Assembly: GCA_947039985.1 (NCBI GenBank)
Contig: CAMRAP010000003.1
Span: forward strand, 1 to 25,540
DNA from: an uncultured Odoribacter sp.
Lineage (GTDB): Bacteria; Bacteroidota; Bacteroidia; Bacteroidales; Marinifilaceae
Direction: 5' to 3'
Length of the DNA: 25,540 nucleotides
The notes below the pieces were generated by a model. That model saw nothing but the letters and a program-made list of their open reading frames with translations. It was not told the origin of the DNA and did no database searches. Positions 24,541 to 25,540 of this stretch are shown piece by piece. The translations under genes were made by a program, and so were the position numbers. The stretch's first letter is position 1, and every line of letters starts with the position of its first letter.

Positions 24541-25439
24541 GTTTCGTTATCTAGCGTAAGGCTATTGTCCCAATCGGTCAGCGTAATACCACCGGCAAGA
24601 AGAGAGATGCCCGATTTTTGGATTGAAATATGGATAGCAACATTCATACCTGCAACGGAAGTGATAGCCTCCTCATTGCTCCATGTATAAGTTTTGCCAT
24701 CCACCACAAAGGCAAGCGTAAGCGCTCCAGCGGCGAATGATTGTGCTGGCGCTACGGCGTAGAAACTGCCTGCTTTAGCGTGTGGGGTAATATTGCTTGC
24801 ATCGCCTGCTACGGTTGCCACGGCTGGTTTTTCGCTCGTTGTGCCATCATAGCTGATCGTATAAGCGGTGCGTACGCCTCCGATTGTAAGCGTTGCCGAA
24901 GCTGGGTCGATGTAGGCAGGATCGGTTGCCTCTACGGCTGCCGAGATAGTCACCTTAAATTGCGCAAGGATGTGCTTAAATGCGAGTGGAATTTCAACGT
25001 CTTGCGTTGCCATTTCGGTGTATGCCACAAGCTGATCAGCAGTGGTGTAGGCAGCAATCGTGCTTTGATCTGCGGCAGCTATTGGAGCTTCGGCAGGCAC
25101 GGCTGGGGCAAGGGCAAAGAATGGGTACTTACTACTCACTGCCACAAGATCGTTCCAAAACAGTGGAGCGGCAGTGCTCCATTTCTCCTTACTACATGTA
25201 AAAACGGCTGCTGTCGTGCTTCCCACTCTTGCGTAGTGCAAGTAGATACTTCCACCATCGGGACCATACATCACATCATTGGCAGCGCGAGTGCCATCTA
25301 TTGGATTAGCAAGCGTTGCGCGAATACCGATGGGTGTAGGTGCAGGGCTATCGTCTTTCTTACACGACACCGTAAAAGCGGTGGTTGCCATTAGGGCAAG
25401 GGCGATGTACGCCTTTGATTTTGATAGATTCATTTTCAT
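23076..25439 (-). CDS. Fimbrillin-like lipoprotein with three related domains
   Basis: 787 residues, ATG at 25439 (a second ATG two codons later is equally possible). The signal MKMNLSKSKAYIALALMATT ends near FTVSC with Cys26 as a plausible lipidation site, followed by KKDDS. Fimbrillin (Mfa-like) hallmarks occur three times: LAFKHILAQFKVTI, LKMTHAMAQVSLVLKAG and LNMAHAMAQVKVVLKAG, each preceded by a 'plyW/FkALYTPA' strand. Unit 1 runs from about residue 35 to 300. Units 2 and 3 (about 301-535 and 536-787) are clear tandem copies that each start VDGL.GG...AGNITPA.GDVL and end in SVSLA.WNAV. Expected location is the cell surface, as a fimbrial subunit or anchor. The sequence is Ala/Thr-rich, with higher GC in its 5' half than the operon genes. 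It begins 24 bp after an upstream partial gene. Confidence 0.85.
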   Translation of the reverse strand: MKMNLSKSKAYIALALMATTAFTVSCKKDDSPAPTPIGIRATLANPIDGTRAANDVMYGPDGGSIYLHYARVGSTTAAVFTCSKEKWSTAAPLFWNDLVAVSSKYPFFALAPAVPAEAPIAAADQSTIAAYTTADQLVAYTEMATQDVEIPLAFKHILAQFKVTISAAVEATDPAYIDPASATLTIGGVRTAYTISYDGTTSEKPAVATVAGDASNITPHAKAGSFYAVAPAQSFAAGALTLAFVVDGKTYTWSNEEAITSVAGMNVAIHISIQKSGISLLAGGITLTDWDNSLTLDNETVVVDGLVGGTPEAGNITPADGDVLELASNGKVGKYTYAAAAWGVTTPLYWDDMLAGASTFKALYTPAAAPVVGNELDYLIGAATDVAFGAPINLKMTHAMAQVSLVLKAGTGYANDAELLAAVESITIGMQTLRSYSLANGVVLDEAIGTIAAVVATPYIVAPQVLNSDKGIKISLNTGRTHTLDLAGLSVDGTAINALEAGKNYTINATISDKAVDAISVSLAAWNAVVTDEKELVIDGLTGGDAAAGNITPAEGDVLKLVAVGSDVEGVYDFGTTAWTSKAPIYWGRIPVAADYGFKALYTPAVAAILGNEKDYYVGGTATNVAFGAPIDLNMAHAMAQVKVVLKAGKGYIAGEVSTPAEDAALVELLSSRAINLKKLATIDAYNTISLLDAVASITGTTPFANATSYIVAPQTLEDDNTIVLTLATGHQYSIKLNTVNVTGGGKLTALAAGHIYTITVIVTDTEADLSVSLADWNAVEGDGEAS

Positions 25440-25463
25440 TGTTTATTTATATTTGATTGTTTA

Positions 25464-25540
25464 CTATTCTTTGATCTGTCCGCTGTCGGTGTTGGCGTCG
25501 CCGCTGGCGGTGCTTGCCTTGGCGATGTGCCATTTGCCTA
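25464..25540 (-). CDS. 3' end of an upstream gene, product unknown
   Basis: On the minus strand a frame is open from the window edge to TAG at 25466-25464, encoding a tail that reads GKWHIAKASTASGDANTDSG and then QIKE. It ends 24 bp before the fimbrillin-like start. The Gly/Asp/Ser-rich end after a Trp resembles the short tails of fimbrillin-like proteins (compare ADWNAVEGDGEAS in the neighbour), so a second surface protein in the same transcript is possible. Only 25 codons are visible and the identification is tentative. Confidence 0.5.
   Translation of the reverse strand, partial: GKWHIAKASTASGDANTDSGQIKE

Noticed and set aside
24741..25394. 217-residue plus-strand ORF opposite the fimbrillin-like gene
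   Set aside because: It is Cys/Trp/Arg-rich with no recognisable motif and lies wholly antisense to a gene with signal peptide and domain repeats; a frame shadow.
1..25540. CRISPR arrays, insertion sequences, phage genes, tRNA or rRNA genes
   Set aside because: No regularly spaced direct repeats, transposase-like ORFs, integrases or cloverleaf patterns were noticed on either strand by eye.

Overview
The window looks like chromosomal DNA from a Bacteroidota species, most likely order Bacteroidales. The reasons are DUF4270-type and TlpA/DUF4369 lipoproteins, a NagZ-type GH3 plus beta-lactamase fusion, the long three-domain form of IspG, a fimbrillin-like lipoprotein with the 'HAMAQ' core motif, and Bacteroidota-type promoter elements (TAnnTTTG). 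I cannot name the genus.

Layout. (1) 1-3152, plus strand: the 3' end of a DUF4270 lipoprotein gene, a small outer-membrane beta-barrel gene and a TlpA-like thioredoxin lipoprotein, closed by a strong intrinsic terminator. (2) 3245-6238, plus: a large GH3/serine-hydrolase fusion. (3) 6306-10785, minus: a cytidylate-kinase-like gene, ispG, and an AMP-forming acyl-CoA ligase 16 bp upstream of ispG. (4) 10786-11299: a 514-bp divergent control region. (5) 11300-22908, plus: a nine-gene branched-chain amino acid operon, ilvD-ilvB-ilvN-ilvC-leuA-leuC-leuD-leuB-ilvA. It encodes the route from threonine to 2-oxobutanoate, the common IlvBN/IlvC/IlvD steps and the leucine branch; only the transaminase (ilvE) is missing. 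(6) 23076-25540, minus: a fimbrillin-like lipoprotein with internal repeats, preceded by the 3' end of another gene.

The most striking element is the ilv leader. Downstream of a good promoter lie two consecutive tiny ORFs of 24 and 20 codons, each packed with Leu/Ile/Val codons. Each is followed by its own pair of mutually exclusive hairpins: an antiterminator that starts at or beside the leader's stop codon, and a terminator ending in a T-run. This is the architecture of translation-coupled attenuation, present twice in series before ilvD. Scarcity of charged Leu/Ile/Val tRNA would have to be sensed at both checkpoints for full expression. The two modules share the same hairpin core (GAGAAAGG / CCTTTCTC), which suggests duplication or cross-pairing.

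Smaller observations include a perfect 11-bp non-terminator stem-loop between ilvC and leuA, an E. coli-like class II KARI, a dyad over the ilv promoter, a probable leaderless GTG start for the acyl-CoA ligase, and a small in-frame repeat inside leuD.
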